Below are positions 20,330 to 30,089 of a stretch of DNA of 64,000 bases, piece after piece (position 1 is the stretch's first letter; every line of letters starts with the position of its first letter). The translations under genes and the position numbers were made by a program. The notes beneath the pieces are model-generated. The model searched no databases, was not told the DNA's origin, and was given only the letters and a program-made list of their open reading frames with translations. The stretch spans positions 104,565-168,564 of the forward strand of contig CM007342.1 of NCBI GenBank assembly GCA_000333855.2, in the 5' to 3' direction. Source of the DNA: Endotrypanum monterogeii. Taxonomy: Eukaryota > Euglenozoa > Kinetoplastea > Trypanosomatida > Trypanosomatidae.

Positions 20330-22885
20330 TCACGGCAGGGGTGGAGTAGTGGCCGCCTCCTCCACGAAACCTTCGTGATCCTCCTCATTCCAATCCGCAT
20401 GCCACCCATCCGGCATACCGTCAACCGCCTCTTGCCCAATGTGAGCAAAAGGATTGTTGGGGACCTTGCGCGTCAACACGCCCACCGGGGGCCGCTTCAG
20501 CGCCCATGCAGAGGGCGTCTTCGACTCTGCCTGAGGACCGATGTAGCGAATGAGCGATGAAGAAAAGTTGTGTTTGTCTCGTTGTACAAGAAACCACATG
20601 GGTAACTGCTCCACCAGGTCCGTAACACTTCCGATAGACTTGAGTAGGACGCGGCCGTCGCGTGGCAAGCAGCGCGTGATGGAGCCGTCCGTCGCGGAAT
20701 TCGAGGACAGAAGGGCGATAAACTTGATGAGGTGCTCAATGCAGGTCATTCGTGGCTGTAACACGTGCGGCGGTGGTGAGGGATCCTCCGCACGTCCCAC
20801 GACCAGTTTATCAAAGGCGAAGTACTCGTAAATTGTGAACAGTCGTCTGTGTCGCTCGAAGAACTCGCGGCGGAGAGAACGGCGCATCTTTTCAGACGGT
20901 ACACCTCGTCGGTGCTGCTCTGCTAGAAGCGCGTTACGAAGCGTGTCTACCATCACCGGCTGTCCAAAAGGAATGGCATCATGAAGAAACTCCGCCGCCT
21001 CTATTTCCGTCATGTGCGCCTCCGCCTGCGCGTGGCGCGGAGGCGGCACTGAGGAAGTGAGGGTGAGCGTGGTATTGGTGCCTTGATCGTCCCCGGTCGC
21101 GTCCGGAGAAGCTGCAACACCTGTCATTGGTCTCTGCTGCTGCTCGGCGGCCAGGCGTGGTGTGTAGATCATTTCACCCTGTTTAAGAAAGAAAAGTGAG
21201 TGTGTGTGGACAAAGGAACATATTACCTCATCAATTACCAATGGATCCGGTAATGGCCGCGACGAAGCAGACGGGGAGGCGTTCCGTGAATCTACAGACC
21301 CGCTAAGGGGTGCGTAGGACCGCCATAGCGCCTCTTGTAAGTCCAGAGGAAGCTCTAAAAAGAGATCGACGGGAAGTTGGGCACCTTTATCGGCAAGCAT
21401 CCGCTGCAGATGAACCATTGCTCGCGGCACCGGTGATGTTTCCAGTGTCAACGAGGAGGGCTGCTCAGATGCCTGCAAGAATGCCCACGGTCGCACTCGA
21501 CAGGTATCCAGCTGCACCTCCCACAGGTGTCGCAGGCGATCCAGGAGGAGGACACTAACGCGCAGATCACCGCCTTCGACGAGGCCATAAAACACCTCAA
21601 TCGCGCGCAACAATTCTGCCGGGAGGCATTCCCGCAGTTCTGTTACAGGAAGGCCTTTCAAGAGGCGCACGTGCATCAGCTCGTCCTTCGCTGCAGCCTC
21701 TTGCAAGACCTCGCTGAGCTGCCGTCCCAACCCTGTGGGATCGTAGCGACTCGCCGCAACTTCAGGGGCTGGTGAACTAGGCGTGTACGCAGGCACACCG
21801 CATTGCAATAAGAGCGGCTCTGGCCGTAGTAGACGAACAAAAATAGCCATCGGTGAGTTGCCGAACACGCGCACGTCGACGAAGTGTGGCGGTAACGCTT
21901 GGAAAGCGAGTCGCATGTCTTCCAGCGAGGGCGTCTTCGACTCGAATAGGCGCATTGCTGCGTTGGCCGTGGTTGCTAAGTCCAGGAGATAGGAAAGAGG
22001 TATGTGATACTGGGATGGAACCACTGTACTGAGCCACAACTGGAAGCGACTGCCCCGCGTCTCGGGTGGGGCACGCGTGGCGCACAACGTCTGCGGTGGT
22101 GCCGCCACCGACTTCACAGACCGCAGCCTCACCTGCTGTGTGGACGGGTGGATCCGAAACACCTCCACGAATTGGTCCAAAAACCGTGTCAGGTGCACTG
22201 GGGTAATGAGCGACCACTGCCGTAGCGCGTTGCACAGTTCGCCTACAGTGGGTGTCAGAGTAGAAAAACCAAGCGACGTCGCTACCTGCGTACCGGGCAT
22301 CTGCTGGGCGATGGTCAAAAGCCCAATGATTCGCGTCCCTAAAATCTTCTTTTCAGGTGTGCGAAATGATGCGATCTCTTCATTGGACATCGCAACGTGC
22401 ACACGCCCTGGAAGCTGCACTTCGGTGAAGGCCTCGGGGTGTCGTCGTATGAACTGAGCAAGTCCAACACCTTCCCTTCCTAAGCGCTCCAAGTACTCGT
22501 CACCAACCATACTTGCCAGCTTCGAGATGGGCACTGGTCCTGTTGACCGGAGCACCGAGCGAAAATATGCCACAAACTGATCGTCACTCGTTGGACTGCC
22601 AGGGTTGCGCTTCACCGAGTACAGCTGGCGCGAAAAACGAAGCGGTCCACCATGGCAGAAGCCCCGAAGCAGCGCAGCACTGCACTCCGGCATTAAGGCC
22701 TCAGAAAACCGCACCTGCTCTGTCATCAGTGAGGGAAGGGCAGGGGAGCACCGGGGGTGCCTCGGAACTCCGCGTTGGAGCGCTAAGGATACGTTGAAAG
22801 CCACTGCATCAGCTACCTTGCGTCGCAGAGAACCATCGCAACTATACGTCACCGGGCGTAGCTCTACCGCACGTGAAAATCTCAT
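20330..22885 (-). CDS. Large putative mitochondrial protein with winged-helix-like repeats
   Basis: The product is 851 residues. The first 40 residues are basic with regularly spaced arginines and few acids, consistent with a mitochondrial presequence. I do not recognise the family. By eye, six segments share one pattern: two or three short helices, then a Phe-rich turn resembling FIRRHPEAF, then a short hydrophobic strand pair. They lie at about 103-166, 213-256, 280-353, 489-577, 630-698 and 715-782. This looks like tandem winged-helix (wHTH) units. The linkers at 530-625 are low complexity. In trypanosomatids such proteins are often parts of mitochondrial RNA-processing complexes or mitoribosome assembly, but that is inference. 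The start is firm: the acceptor AG at 22900-22899 leaves a 13-base 5' UTR before the ATG at 22885. Confidence 0.8.
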   Translation of the reverse strand: MRFSRAVELRPVTYSCDGSLRRKVADAVAFNVSLALQRGVPRHPRCSPALPSLMTEQVRFSEALMPECSAALLRGFCHGGPLRFSRQLYSVKRNPGSPTSDDQFVAYFRSVLRSTGPVPISKLASMVGDEYLERLGREGVGLAQFIRRHPEAFTEVQLPGRVHVAMSNEEIASFRTPEKKILGTRIIGLLTIAQQMPGTQVATSLGFSTLTPTVGELCNALRQWSLITPVHLTRFLDQFVEVFRIHPSTQQVRLRSVKSVAAPPQTLCATRAPPETRGSRFQLWLSTVVPSQYHIPLSYLLDLATTANAAMRLFESKTPSLEDMRLAFQALPPHFVDVRVFGNSPMAIFVRLLRPEPLLLQCGVPAYTPSSPAPEVAASRYDPTGLGRQLSEVLQEAAAKDELMHVRLLKGLPVTELRECLPAELLRAIEVFYGLVEGGDLRVSVLLLDRLRHLWEVQLDTCRVRPWAFLQASEQPSSLTLETSPVPRAMVHLQRMLADKGAQLPVDLFLELPLDLQEALWRSYAPLSGSVDSRNASPSASSRPLPDPLVIDEVICSFVHTHSLFFLKQGEMIYTPRLAAEQQQRPMTGVAASPDATGDDQGTNTTLTLTSSVPPPRHAQAEAHMTEIEAAEFLHDAIPFGQPVMVDTLRNALLAEQHRRGVPSEKMRRSLRREFFERHRRLFTIYEYFAFDKLVVGRAEDPSPPPHVLQPRMTCIEHLIKFIALLSSNSATDGSITRCLPRDGRVLLKSIGSVTDLVEQLPMWFLVQRDKHNFSSSLIRYIGPQAESKTPSAWALKRPPVGVLTRKVPNNPFAHIGQEAVDGMPDGWHADWNEEDHEGFVEEAATTPPLP

Positions 22886-22898
22886 TTCAGCAGGGCGC

Positions 22899-22920
22899 CT
22901 GACAGGGTGAAGAGAAAGAG
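22899..22920 (-). promoter_or_regulatory. Spliced-leader acceptor of the 851-aa gene
   Basis: The minus strand reads ctctttctcttcaccctgtc and then AG at 22900-22899. It is immediately preceded by a (TA)n block and gives a 13-base 5' UTR. Confidence 0.65.
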
Positions 22921-22925
22921 CGATA

Positions 22926-22927
22926 TG

Positions 22928-22963
<36 letters not shown>
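22926..22963. repeat. (TA)n microsatellite
   Basis: About nineteen TA units lie only about 40 bases upstream of the 851-residue gene's start and directly upstream of its acceptor tract. Confidence 0.92.
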
Positions 22964-22966
<3 letters not shown>

Positions 22967-24027
22967 TTTTTAAAAATTGAGTGTCGCAGCTGCGAACCTC
23001 AGCCCTGTTGCTTCGGGTGGGTCCTCTGTTATTCCCTCCTCCGCACGCCTAACCTTTTTTAAGTTCCCGACACTCCCTCAGAGGGGGGGGGAATCACTCA
23101 CAAGCACCAACACACAACACACGTGATAAGATGCGGCGAAGGATTGATACAAAAACACTCCACTATGAAGAGAGTTAAAGGTGAGCGGATCAACATTTGC
23201 GTGGAAAAGAACAAAAAAAAGGAAGAAATGGGGCACTCGCGTCCGCCATGCAGGCGAGCATACTGGAAGCACGGTATCCCAGAGAGGTGACGAGATGTGA
23301 CGTGGCGAGGAAGTGGTTGTGAAGATCAAAGATAGGAGAGCACAGAAAAAAAAAAAAAATGCACGCAGCACTCCACACACATACAGGTCCCTTCCCATTG
23401 CAAGAAAAACAAAAAAACGTCCCCCAGCTATGAAGGGAAGATCGCAAGGAGAGCTCAAGCGTCAAAGGGCATCTCCTGAGCAAGGGAGGAACGGGGGAGA
23501 TAGGGGAGACGATTAGTGATCTGTCGCATAGTCTTCAATTTTTTTTTCACGTAAGGTAACAGTCAAAGACAGGGCGCGCACACACGCCATGAATTCGAAC
23601 AGAGCAAAGTCGTGTGGCATCTCTCTCTCAAATGTATATGTGCAGATAAAAAGAAATTGGGGGAAAGATTCCACGTGAGAACAAACGCTCCGTACGTACG
23701 AATAATAAATGAGCGGAATCGCCCTGTGTCACCAGCACAATATCCTCCCAACACTTCACGGCATAACACAATCGCCTCGACAACATGACTCAAACTAGCA
23801 CCAACCTTCCTCCCTCTCTCCCCCCTTGATGACATCCTCCATGAGAAGACACCCACTAGCAGGGGGCAAAGAGGGAGGGGGGGGGGAGGGCGTAGAGGAG
23901 ATGCTGAGGGGGTTGTGGCGGAGATGGCGACAAGAAGTGCGTACCAATTGCGAGTACAACGGTGTTTGTGTAGCTGCTAGTGCGCGTGTGAAAGCATCGA
24001 CACCGTCTGTTGGGCCCCTGAAGAGGA

Positions 24028-25428
24028 TCAACGTGTCTCGTTACGGGCATGGTCCTGGACGAGGTAAAAAATACTTTGTCCCATCGCCATACCTAACCCA
24101 ACGCGGAGAGACCCCCATCCAATATTTAGTCGGCTGTTCGCCCATGTCCAAGCTGCCTTTGGGTGATGGCGATGCGGCTGAGCCCACGCCTGCATCCGGG
24201 CAGGCAGAAACGACGTCCACGATCTCCACCTGCATGTCTTTTGCTGTACGCCATTTTTCAATTGGGTGTCTGAGAGGGTTCCGCATCCACGTCCCCAACG
24301 GTGGGCCGAGCTAGAGGTCGAAGATTGTGCGGAAGTCGCAGAGCTACGTGCTGAGGACGGGTGCTCAGCCTCACTCAGCTCCGGGACACCATGACGATCC
24401 GTGTAGCTCTCTCCATGAGTGTAGGTGTAGTACAGCTGGGTATAAAACGACTTCAGCAGCGGGAAGTATCCCAGCGGAACTGCCCCCGGCGGCGTCCCGT
24501 ACACAATAGAACGAACATAATTAAAAGGTGAGCTCAGAATGGAGGCGAGCACTGCAGCAATTAAGTTGGAGATGAACGCGCATGCATCACACTTCTTCTC
24601 TGAACTCAACAATACTGCCTCGCGGGGACTCGCCACCGCGTCGCAAACCTCCAAACCTTTCAAAGAAGGCGACGGTGCCAGGGTGGCCGCCTTTCCTCTA
24701 GGAACGCTGACTGCGTTTACCTCGCACGCTCGCGCTGTCGTCAGCTGCTCCGGCAACGGCGACGACGACGGCGCGGTGAAAAAAGCATTCAACACACCTA
24801 CTTGTTGATCAAAGAAGTGTCTCCAAGCAGAAGCGCGTCGGACTGTCTCGTAGACCACGCCAAAGATGCCGTCCCGCGCCATGGTTGTTAGGCAACCGCG
24901 AAAAAACATGGAAATTCCGCCCTCACGATACATCTGTGCAGCCGTGCGGAAAAATGTGACGCTACGCTCGTCTGAGTTCCACATTCTGAACTTGACTACC
25001 TGCAGGGTATTGAGTGCAAACCCGTTGAGAGAGCCTGCGGCGAGTCCAATCAGGACCGAGTTCACCTGCGGTGAGGTCTCTGCTTGGCACACGGCTGGGG
25101 CAAAGCGCTCAATTACAATTTGCATGCGGTCCTGCAAAAATATGTACGATGCGCCAACCACTGTTCGGTAGAAGACAGCATTCATAAACCCCTGGAAGGG
25201 ACGCTCGAAATTTCGTTTATCGAGAAAGCGCTGACGCCGAAATTTGACCCGAACATACAGGGCGCGATCGATGGGATTGAACAAAATCGCCTGCGCCGTG
25301 CCACTCACCAGTGCCGGTCCAGCCGAGTAGAAAAAGCTATCTGTATCGCGTTGGGCACGAGGGACATCGGTGGTCCGGATACCGGCCTCCCCGACGACAT
25401 TGCTCAGTACACCCGACGCACCGGTCAT
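24028..25428 (-). CDS. Divergent mitochondrial carrier family protein
   Basis: The 466-residue product has the threefold repeat of the mitochondrial carrier (SLC25) family, inner-membrane solute exchangers. Helix pairs fall at about 33-105, 120-198 and 283-460. All three PX[DE]XX[KR] signatures are degenerate: NPIDRAL (51-57) lacks the final basic residue; TLQVVK (141-146) has Thr for Pro and Gln for the acid; PFNYVR (301-306) has Asn for the acid. The matrix salt-bridge network is therefore weak or absent. Usual carriers are about 300 residues. The extra length is an insertion at about 215-280 and another, Ser-rich, at about 340-430, between helices five and six. The final helix (about 436-456) is in frame. 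The start is the first ATG after a T-run. Substrate unknown, and it may be a non-canonical carrier. Confidence 0.8.
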   Translation of the reverse strand: MTGASGVLSNVVGEAGIRTTDVPRAQRDTDSFFYSAGPALVSGTAQAILFNPIDRALYVRVKFRRQRFLDKRNFERPFQGFMNAVFYRTVVGASYIFLQDRMQIVIERFAPAVCQAETSPQVNSVLIGLAAGSLNGFALNTLQVVKFRMWNSDERSVTFFRTAAQMYREGGISMFFRGCLTTMARDGIFGVVYETVRRASAWRHFFDQQVGVLNAFFTAPSSSPLPEQLTTARACEVNAVSVPRGKAATLAPSPSLKGLEVCDAVASPREAVLLSSEKKCDACAFISNLIAAVLASILSSPFNYVRSIVYGTPPGAVPLGYFPLLKSFYTQLYYTYTHGESYTDRHGVPELSEAEHPSSARSSATSAQSSTSSSAHRWGRGCGTLSDTQLKNGVQQKTCRWRSWTSFLPARMQAWAQPHRHHPKAAWTWANSRLNIGWGSLRVGLGMAMGQSIFYLVQDHARNETR

Positions 25429-27123
25429 TAGTACTTTTTTATATGTATAAAAAATATATATACCAAATACAGGCATAAATGTATATAGAGAGAGAGGGGA
25501 GGAATAAAAAGAAGAAACTGCAACGGGTGTCGAAGCTGGTAGACACGCAAAGCAACGAAATGAACTTCCTCTTCCCCCCCTCCTCCCCCTTTTTATCTAG
25601 CCCTCTTCCTCCCCCCCCCACTTTGTTTTTTTTTCTCCTTCCGCAGTTTGTTTCCTTGACTTGTGTCAGCCTCCCAGTGTCGTGTTTTCTTCCAGTATTG
25701 GAGCTCTTTTGCCCCTGTCAGTGTGCACAACGGCGTGTTGACACAGAATCACACCTGCTTGTGTGCACCTATGTGTGTCCCCATGGCGAATACCTCCAGT
25801 AGAAAATAAAATAAAATAATTAAAAAAAAGACGCGACAAAACAGAGAGGAGAGTACCATTGCATACAAATTCAGCAGGACGTGCATTCGATTTTCAAAAT
25901 ATTACGGCCCGCTATACGTGATCCATACACTCAGGAGTCGAGATATCGAAGTAAAAGATAGAGGGAGCAAGCACAGTACCACAGAACAGCCGTGAGCCAC
26001 GTCGAGGCATCTCCGATGCTGGGCACCTGTAGTTGTCATAGTCGCCGAAACAAAAGAATCACATGCAAATCTGCACCAGTGAACATCGGGATGGGGGGGG
26101 GGGGTGAAACGCCGTTATCATCTCCGTTTTGACGCCCCCTTCCCATGAAGGAGGGAGGAGCATCAGTAGAATAGATGAACATGAATGCTGGAAAGCAATC
26201 AAGCATCAGTCAAGGATGACCTCGTCTCTCTTCGCTCTCTCGATCACCACCTTGCAGCATCTCATGAAGAGATCATCTCTCTCCCCCCCCCTCCCCCCCC
26301 CATCCCACCCTCAGCGGTGTTTTATTCCAGTAGAAACAGCTGGCATGGAACAGTAATAAAGAGAGAAGGAACACTTCAATTGTTAATCCACAATTATCAA
26401 CGTGACAGACATTTCCCTTCTCAACGTGCTTGCCATCAGCTACCTTCCTTCCTCATTCAGAAGCAATGATGCAAACGGTCTCTATTGCGTGACAACACAC
26501 GCTCACCCTACCACCGTCGAGTAACACTGTCAAGCGCATATCATCCCCAGAACAAAATGAGCCAAAGGGAGTTTAATCCTAGATTTGGAGTTCATTGTAC
26601 ACACTGCCGGGGAGCTCCATGTGCTGTCGTCTCTCCCACATGTCTTTTCTCCCATTTGCATGCAACACACACACAATAAGAGGGGGAAGGAATACACGCT
26701 ATAGCTCCCATCCTCGTCCTCTAATCCGTCCTCCTCCGCCTTAACTCCCCAACTCCGTGCGGGGGCCCAAAGATGCCGTCAATCTCTGTCGGTGCTTTTT
26801 TTTTTTCGCGCGTTTGTCATTTCGTTTCGGGCCATCAGAGAAGTTCGAAAGCCAAACATGAAAAAAAAAAACTACAAATAAATATATCTTTTTTTTTAAA
26901 ATGTGGTTCAGCCCGTCGAACAAACACGCGCGCCGGAGTAACTGCCCCCCACCCCTCGACGCATGAACGCTTTTTTGAAAACGCCGCACGACAGACATAT
27001 ACAGCGCACACGCATGTGCGTCCTATCCTTTCTTTTCTTCTTTGATCGACAATTAAAGAAACGCAATCTCCGTCAAGGAGGTCTGTGTGTGCTTCAGTAG
27101 TGTCTGCATCAATCGAGCTCCAC
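25429..27123. other. Spacer, no gene seen
   Basis: This holds short A/T-rich and (TA)n sequence next to the carrier start (25438-25463), a run of G near 26094-26104, C-runs near 26281-26300, and otherwise mixed DNA. No convincing minus-strand frame or RNA gene was found. Confidence 0.6.
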
Positions 27124-28791
27124 CTAGTGTCGAGCACCATGGCGCTGTCGACGATCCTTGTGATGACCGCTGTTATCGTTTCGCGGACGCTTACGGTCCG
27201 GCGTGCGCTGGCTGCCGGTGCGCTTCCTTGTCGCCCCGGAAGCGAATTTCGAGCCAGGAGGCGGGGGCATAACGCCACGTGGAGTTTCGCGATCCCGCTT
27301 CGCAACGGGAATGGTGTTTGTGCCTCGTGCCCAACTTTCCTTCAGTTCCCCCAGAGGCAGGCGCTTCGCTGAGAACGCCTCCACGATACCCTTGATATTG
27401 TTCAGGCTCGCCACCGCGTTGGCGCTGACGCCGTCCGCCTCTTTGCTCTGCGCAGCTTTTTTCACGGCAAACACCACTTGCTTGCAGATATCACCGACTG
27501 CCTCGGCGGCCGAGATGACGTTCGCGTTGAAGGAAGCGTCGTTGAGCTGCTGCAGTGCCTCAGTGGAACGCTTGCGGGCCAGAGCCACTGCTGAGCACAG
27601 AAGAGCCTCCACTGTAATAAGGTTGGCGCTAGTCAGAGTGTCACGCATGTTAGACAACATTGAGGTCACCTGACTGTAGACGTAAGGGTACAGCTTTTCT
27701 GCAGCCTCTGCAGTAGCAATGCGACTGGCCAGAAGCACAACCTTCGCGGTGTACACGCTCTTGTCGGAAGACGCGTCAATTGCGTGCGATGTAATGCCGG
27801 CTGCCTCCAGAGGAGAGAAGAGGTCATACTCCACAGAGCTGCCAACGAAGCGACCGATAATCGAAAGCGCTTCGATGTGACGATCGTCGTTGAGATTGTG
27901 GGCCTGTACGTACCACTCGAGCAGAGGAAGATTGCCTTTGTCGTGGTTGATGGGCAGGTGCGCTGTCATCCGCACAAGCTGAGAGAACTCTCGAACATCA
28001 ACGGTGCTAAGCACCCGCTGCAGGAGAGGTTCGGCATACAGCTGAGTCTCCTCTGTCCAGTGTTTGCGCTGGCTGGGCGTCATGATGAGCCGCGTCAGGC
28101 GCGAGAGGGCCATGTGCCTCTCTTTCTGAATCTGCTCCTCGTCGTCCTCTTCGCGATCCAGACTCAGCCAGTGAAGCAGCTTAGCAAGCACCGGGCGGAA
28201 AGCGCTGCTCGTCAGCGAGTCCAGCGACTTGGAGGCGGCCTGTCGTACGCTCTCCGGGAATGCGTCACGATCCACCATCACTTGCATGAGTACGTCCGCT
28301 CCCTCGCGAGCGAGGTATTCCCAACTCTTGTCCACCACCGAGACGGGACCCAGACCTGCAAAGGCCTGAACGGCAGCAATGAGGAGCTGGGGCGTGTTGT
28401 CCGACCCGCCAACGATCTTCACAAGAGATGTCACCACCTTGCGAAGTGCGTTGTTGTCACGGACGGCGGCTACATGCTGACCGACAAATTCCAGGAAGCG
28501 TACCCTGAGCAAGATCGGCGTATCGGCAGACTCGGCTGCTTGTACGAGCTCGAGCACCTGAGGAAGGTAGTTGTTAACAAGGTTACCATCTACCGATAAA
28601 ATCCCTTGCAGCTGGCTGTACATCTCCGTCGGCGATCCAGTCACTGGAACAGGAGCCGCAGGCTGCGCAGTCGAAACCGCAGGAGCCTCCTCCGAGGTCA
28701 TCGCAGGAGTCTCTGCGACGCTCACTGCCACTTGCTCCTCGGCACCACCATTCTCCGGAGTGGGTGACGCTGCCTTCCTCTTTGGCGGCAT
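27124..28791 (-). CDS. API5-like nuclear helical-repeat protein
   Basis: The 555-residue protein resembles apoptosis inhibitor 5 (API5/AAC-11), a HEAT/ARM-type helical solenoid linked in animals to mRNA export and cell survival. Residues 1-55 are low complexity with a basic start (MPPKRKAAS). About 55-490 are alpha-helical repeats. A stretch VEALLCSAVALARK and the following helix pair match the order I recall near the end of the API5 fold. The tail from 498 carries PPPPGSKFASG, like the PPSGKYSS motif after the API5 fold, then clustered Lys/Arg (KRPR) as a nuclear signal. The N-terminal part of symplekin is an alternative. The start follows the acceptor AG at 28803-28802, giving a 10-base 5' UTR. 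The open frame extends further upstream but is not in the mature mRNA. Confidence 0.65.
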   Translation of the reverse strand: MPPKRKAASPTPENGGAEEQVAVSVAETPAMTSEEAPAVSTAQPAAPVPVTGSPTEMYSQLQGILSVDGNLVNNYLPQVLELVQAAESADTPILLRVRFLEFVGQHVAAVRDNNALRKVVTSLVKIVGGSDNTPQLLIAAVQAFAGLGPVSVVDKSWEYLAREGADVLMQVMVDRDAFPESVRQAASKSLDSLTSSAFRPVLAKLLHWLSLDREEDDEEQIQKERHMALSRLTRLIMTPSQRKHWTEETQLYAEPLLQRVLSTVDVREFSQLVRMTAHLPINHDKGNLPLLEWYVQAHNLNDDRHIEALSIIGRFVGSSVEYDLFSPLEAAGITSHAIDASSDKSVYTAKVVLLASRIATAEAAEKLYPYVYSQVTSMLSNMRDTLTSANLITVEALLCSAVALARKRSTEALQQLNDASFNANVISAAEAVGDICKQVVFAVKKAAQSKEADGVSANAVASLNNIKGIVEAFSAKRLPLGELKESWARGTNTIPVAKRDRETPRGVMPPPPGSKFASGATRKRTGSQRTPDRKRPRNDNSGHHKDRRQRHGARH

Positions 28792-28801
28792 CTCGGCTGT
28801 T

Positions 28802-28850
28802 CTAGTAAGGAGGACACACACAAACACACAGAGAAAAAAAAAAGACCTGG
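28802..28850 (-). promoter_or_regulatory. Spliced-leader acceptor of the API5-like gene
   Basis: A T10 run and (TG)n/T-rich sequence on the minus strand end in tccttactag with the AG at 28803-28802. The ATG lies ten bases further on. Confidence 0.6.
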
Positions 28851-29598
28851 GTGTTTGCCTGCTTTCTTGTAGTCTAATCAAACACTGGTATTTTGTGACG
28901 GCGGAAAATCTCAGTGCAAGACGGTTATGACTTCGGTCTATATAAAGGATGCTGCACCCACAAATGAAAAATTCAGAGATAGGTTAAAAAGGGGGGGGGG
29001 CAAGAAGGGAGACAACGATACCGATGACTCGCGTCGATCGAGGAGATGGGTAGAGATGAAGCAAGAGACCCCCTCAAAAGAAGCAAGGAAAGATCCGGGC
29101 GATTCGGACAAAAAACCTACGCAACGCTTTTGATGAGGGTAGGAATAGTGAATGAGCACACTTTGAAGAATCTTGAGGGTTTTTTTTTTTCTGATGTTCA
29201 AGTTATGTGATCGAAAGAGATAAACAGAGGGGGGAAAAAGCAAAAAGGAGGGTGATAAGGCAGATGCACAGGAGGGTGGGGTTTCGTGCTGTGAACAGGA
29301 TATGGAAAAGGAAACACAAGCTGCAGGGGCAACCGCGTGTTCTGGGTGGCGCTTTCGAGGCTGCATCGTACGACTCCCATCACATTGAAAAAAAAAAAGA
29401 AATTGAAGCGGCAGTCCACCACACTCCCGGGCAGTGCCATGCTTGCGAGCATGCACAGCGGGATTTCGGAAATTGTAAAAATGACAACTATATATGTATA
29501 TTTATACTTTGAAGAAGAAGCTTTCCAAGAGAAAAAGTGTGCAGTGCGATAGTCGATGGCGACATCCTTCTGGGTAGAGGAACAATCGGCGAGCGGGT

Positions 29599-29622
29599 CA
29601 CACACACACACACACACACACA
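29599..29622. repeat. (CA)n microsatellite
   Basis: Twelve CA units on the plus strand, reading (TG)n in the sense of transcription. Confidence 0.9.
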
Positions 29623-30089
29623 GGGATGTCTACGCGGACATGCAGTCAGACGCGAAACCAGCTTGCTATGTACATGTAGAAATTCCTTTGAGCGTCCACT
29701 TCGATAAGAAATGATGGGCAATAGGTACATTTCCCCTCAGTGGCTTCCCTGCAGTATCCCCCTCTGCTGCCCTTCCCTTTTTTAGCGAATCCTGAGTTGG
29801 TGACGATGTACCTGCCCCTTGACCTTGGCCGCCTCCTCAACACTCTTCGCCGTTCCCCTCTCAACGTGCAGGGTATCACGCCCCTGGCGCCCGCCACACC
29901 AAAAAAAAAAAAACAAGCAGACTCGTCGAAGAGCGAATGCAGGGCGGGAGGGGAGGTGGGGGGAGGCACTAGGGACGATGTACGATCGAACCACCAAAAC
30001 TTCTCCCAGAGAATAATAATAATAATGAAAACGCAACAGATGTTGCAGACCACTCACTCTCATTTCCACCGCCATGGATGTTGCCCACA

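Larger units (their letters stand above)
22886..24027. other. Spacer, no gene seen
   Basis: This contains the acceptor and (TA)n block of the 851-residue gene, then non-repetitive DNA with A- and G-runs and the 3' flank of the carrier gene. No RNA gene was recognised. Confidence 0.6.
28792..30089. other. Spacer, no gene seen
   Basis: This carries the acceptor of the API5-like gene, G-runs near 28991-29000, A- and T-runs and a (CA)n tract at 29599-29622. No further gene was found. Confidence 0.6.

Noticed and set aside
27784..28599. Plus-strand ORF of 271 codons
   Set aside because: It lies fully antisense to the API5-like gene and is explained by the codon bias of that gene. No independent signals.
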